DNA of 32,747 nt from UBA4416 sp043719555 (lineage in GTDB: Bacteria > Bacteroidota > Bacteroidia > B-17B0 > Aurantibacillaceae), in contig JAYSTR010000061.1 in assembly GCA_043719555.1 (NCBI GenBank), forward strand, positions 1 to 32,747. The letters are read 5' to 3'. The position numbers and the translations under genes are program-made. Positions 32,026 to 32,747 of this stretch are shown here, piece after piece. The notes under the pieces are model-generated. The model was given only the letters and a program-made list of their open reading frames with translations. It searched no databases and was not told where the DNA came from. Position 1 is the stretch's first letter, and each line of letters begins with the position of its first letter.

Positions 32026-32747
32026 TTAAATTATTGATATAAATTTTGTAGGATATTTTTTATTTAATTCGGAAAACATTTTTATGATACTATCGGTATT
32101 TAATGGATTAGAACTATAAAGGCTGTTATACTCTTCAATACATTTTTTTAGGTGTAATTTATACTCTTCAGATATTTTATAATTATCTCGATGCCTGTAA
32201 ACTGTTTTGTTAAAATGAAAATGAATTAAATCCATGTTTTGAACTAAATCAGGATTATTATAAATTAGCTCTATGAAGTTTATTGGTAAATGCAAAAAAT
32301 GAATGGAATTCTTTGAAATTGACTTTAACAAACTTAATCCTGAATTGATATTGAAAGCTTTGTTGATATCAAGACCATAAGATAACTGTCCTATTTTATT
32401 AATATGTGTCATATTTATATCATAAACTATTTTCCCTGAATTGTCTTTGATAAAAATGGAGCCTATGGTATCTATTTCTAACAATGAATTAACTCTTCTA
32501 CAATTTTCATTAAATGTCAAATCTAATCCTGACGCATAAAGATTGTTTGCAAGATTTTTTAGTCTGAAAATTGATACTGAATCATTAGTGCTAAAATAAA
32601 TAGGCCCTTGAATTTTTGCATTGCGGAAAATCCGAGAGTAACAGCTGAGACTTAAAGTAGAATTTGGAGCAGATATAATTTCAACCTGCACTAAATTATC
32701 TGCTTTAATAAAGGTATTAGAAGAAGTTAAAGTATTAATTGTAAATC
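32026..32747 (-). CDS. Protein of unknown function, 5' end beyond the window
   Basis: The frame is open to the right edge, so the true start lies outside; an internal GTG at 32691 gives 221 aa but nothing supports it as the start. About 240 residues are visible. The first part is Ser/Thr/Asn-rich and beta-like (FTINTLTSSNTFIKADNLVQ, IISAPNSTLSLSCYSRIF, GPIYFSTNDSVSIF). The end is helical and charged (YKLHLKKCIEEYNSLYSSN, IIKMFSELNKKYPTKFISII). No signal peptide can be judged. I do not recognise a family. Confidence 0.6.
   Translation of the reverse strand, partial: FTINTLTSSNTFIKADNLVQVEIISAPNSTLSLSCYSRIFRNAKIQGPIYFSTNDSVSIFRLKNLANNLYASGLDLTFNENCRRVNSLLEIDTIGSIFIKDNSGKIVYDINMTHINKIGQLSYGLDINKAFNINSGLSLLKSISKNSIHFLHLPINFIELIYNNPDLVQNMDLIHFHFNKTVYRHRDNYKISEEYKLHLKKCIEEYNSLYSSNPLNTDSIIKMFSELNKKYPTKFISII

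Overview
The window looks like chromosome of a Bacteroidota bacterium (Flavobacteriia- or Sphingobacteriia-like). It is AT-rich, has no Shine-Dalgarno-like start sites, and carries type IX secretion (T9SS)/gliding hallmarks: type B C-terminal sorting domains, PorP/SprF proteins and a giant adhesin with SprB repeats. Nearly everything is on the minus strand, so transcription runs from high to low coordinates.

Region A (62-10103) is a tightly packed minus-strand signalling operon. In transcription order: a 7TM-like PAS/PAS/GAF/PAS/GAF-SpoIIE phosphatase; a SiaC-family phosphoprotein; a TonB-dependent receptor; a protein joining a TPR sensor, a membrane helix, a SpoIIE (SiaA-like) phosphatase and a C-terminal SiaB-like kinase; and two more SiaC paralogues. 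It resembles the Pseudomonas SiaABC threonine-phosphorylation switch, but with kinase and phosphatase fused, three substrates, two phosphatases, an outer-membrane receptor and no visible SiaD-type diguanylate cyclase.

Region B (10179-24392) is a surface/secretion locus: a 2755-aa adhesin with about 24 SprB-type repeats followed by a PorP/SprF protein; a small secreted protein; then a second type B sorting-domain protein followed by its own PorP/SprF protein and a PorE-like TPR/beta-propeller protein without an OmpA domain. Each sorting-domain protein sits directly upstream of a PorP/SprF partner.

Region C (24697-27885) is housekeeping: an M20 amidohydrolase, a DUF4296 lipoprotein and a YifB/ComM-type AAA ATPase.

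Region D (27919-29579) is accessory. A ~200-bp segment holding the promoter and first codons of a small secreted-protein gene occurs twice, flanking an ~850-bp insert. The insert carries the tail of a probable polymorphic toxin, translationally coupled to a probable immunity gene, plus short coding remnants and a GC-rich patch.

Region E (29595-32747) holds a DUF7793-like protein, a PAS/HisKA_2 histidine kinase, an ORF6N-domain gene broken by a small palindromic insertion, a cluster of TTGCTAT half-sites upstream of it, and an unrecognised gene running off the right edge.

Several genes appear to start at TTG or GTG (871-4071, 4076-6067, 6462-10103, 12210-13145). No tRNA, rRNA, CRISPR array or intact transposon was seen. 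Family assignments rest on motif recognition only; no search was run.
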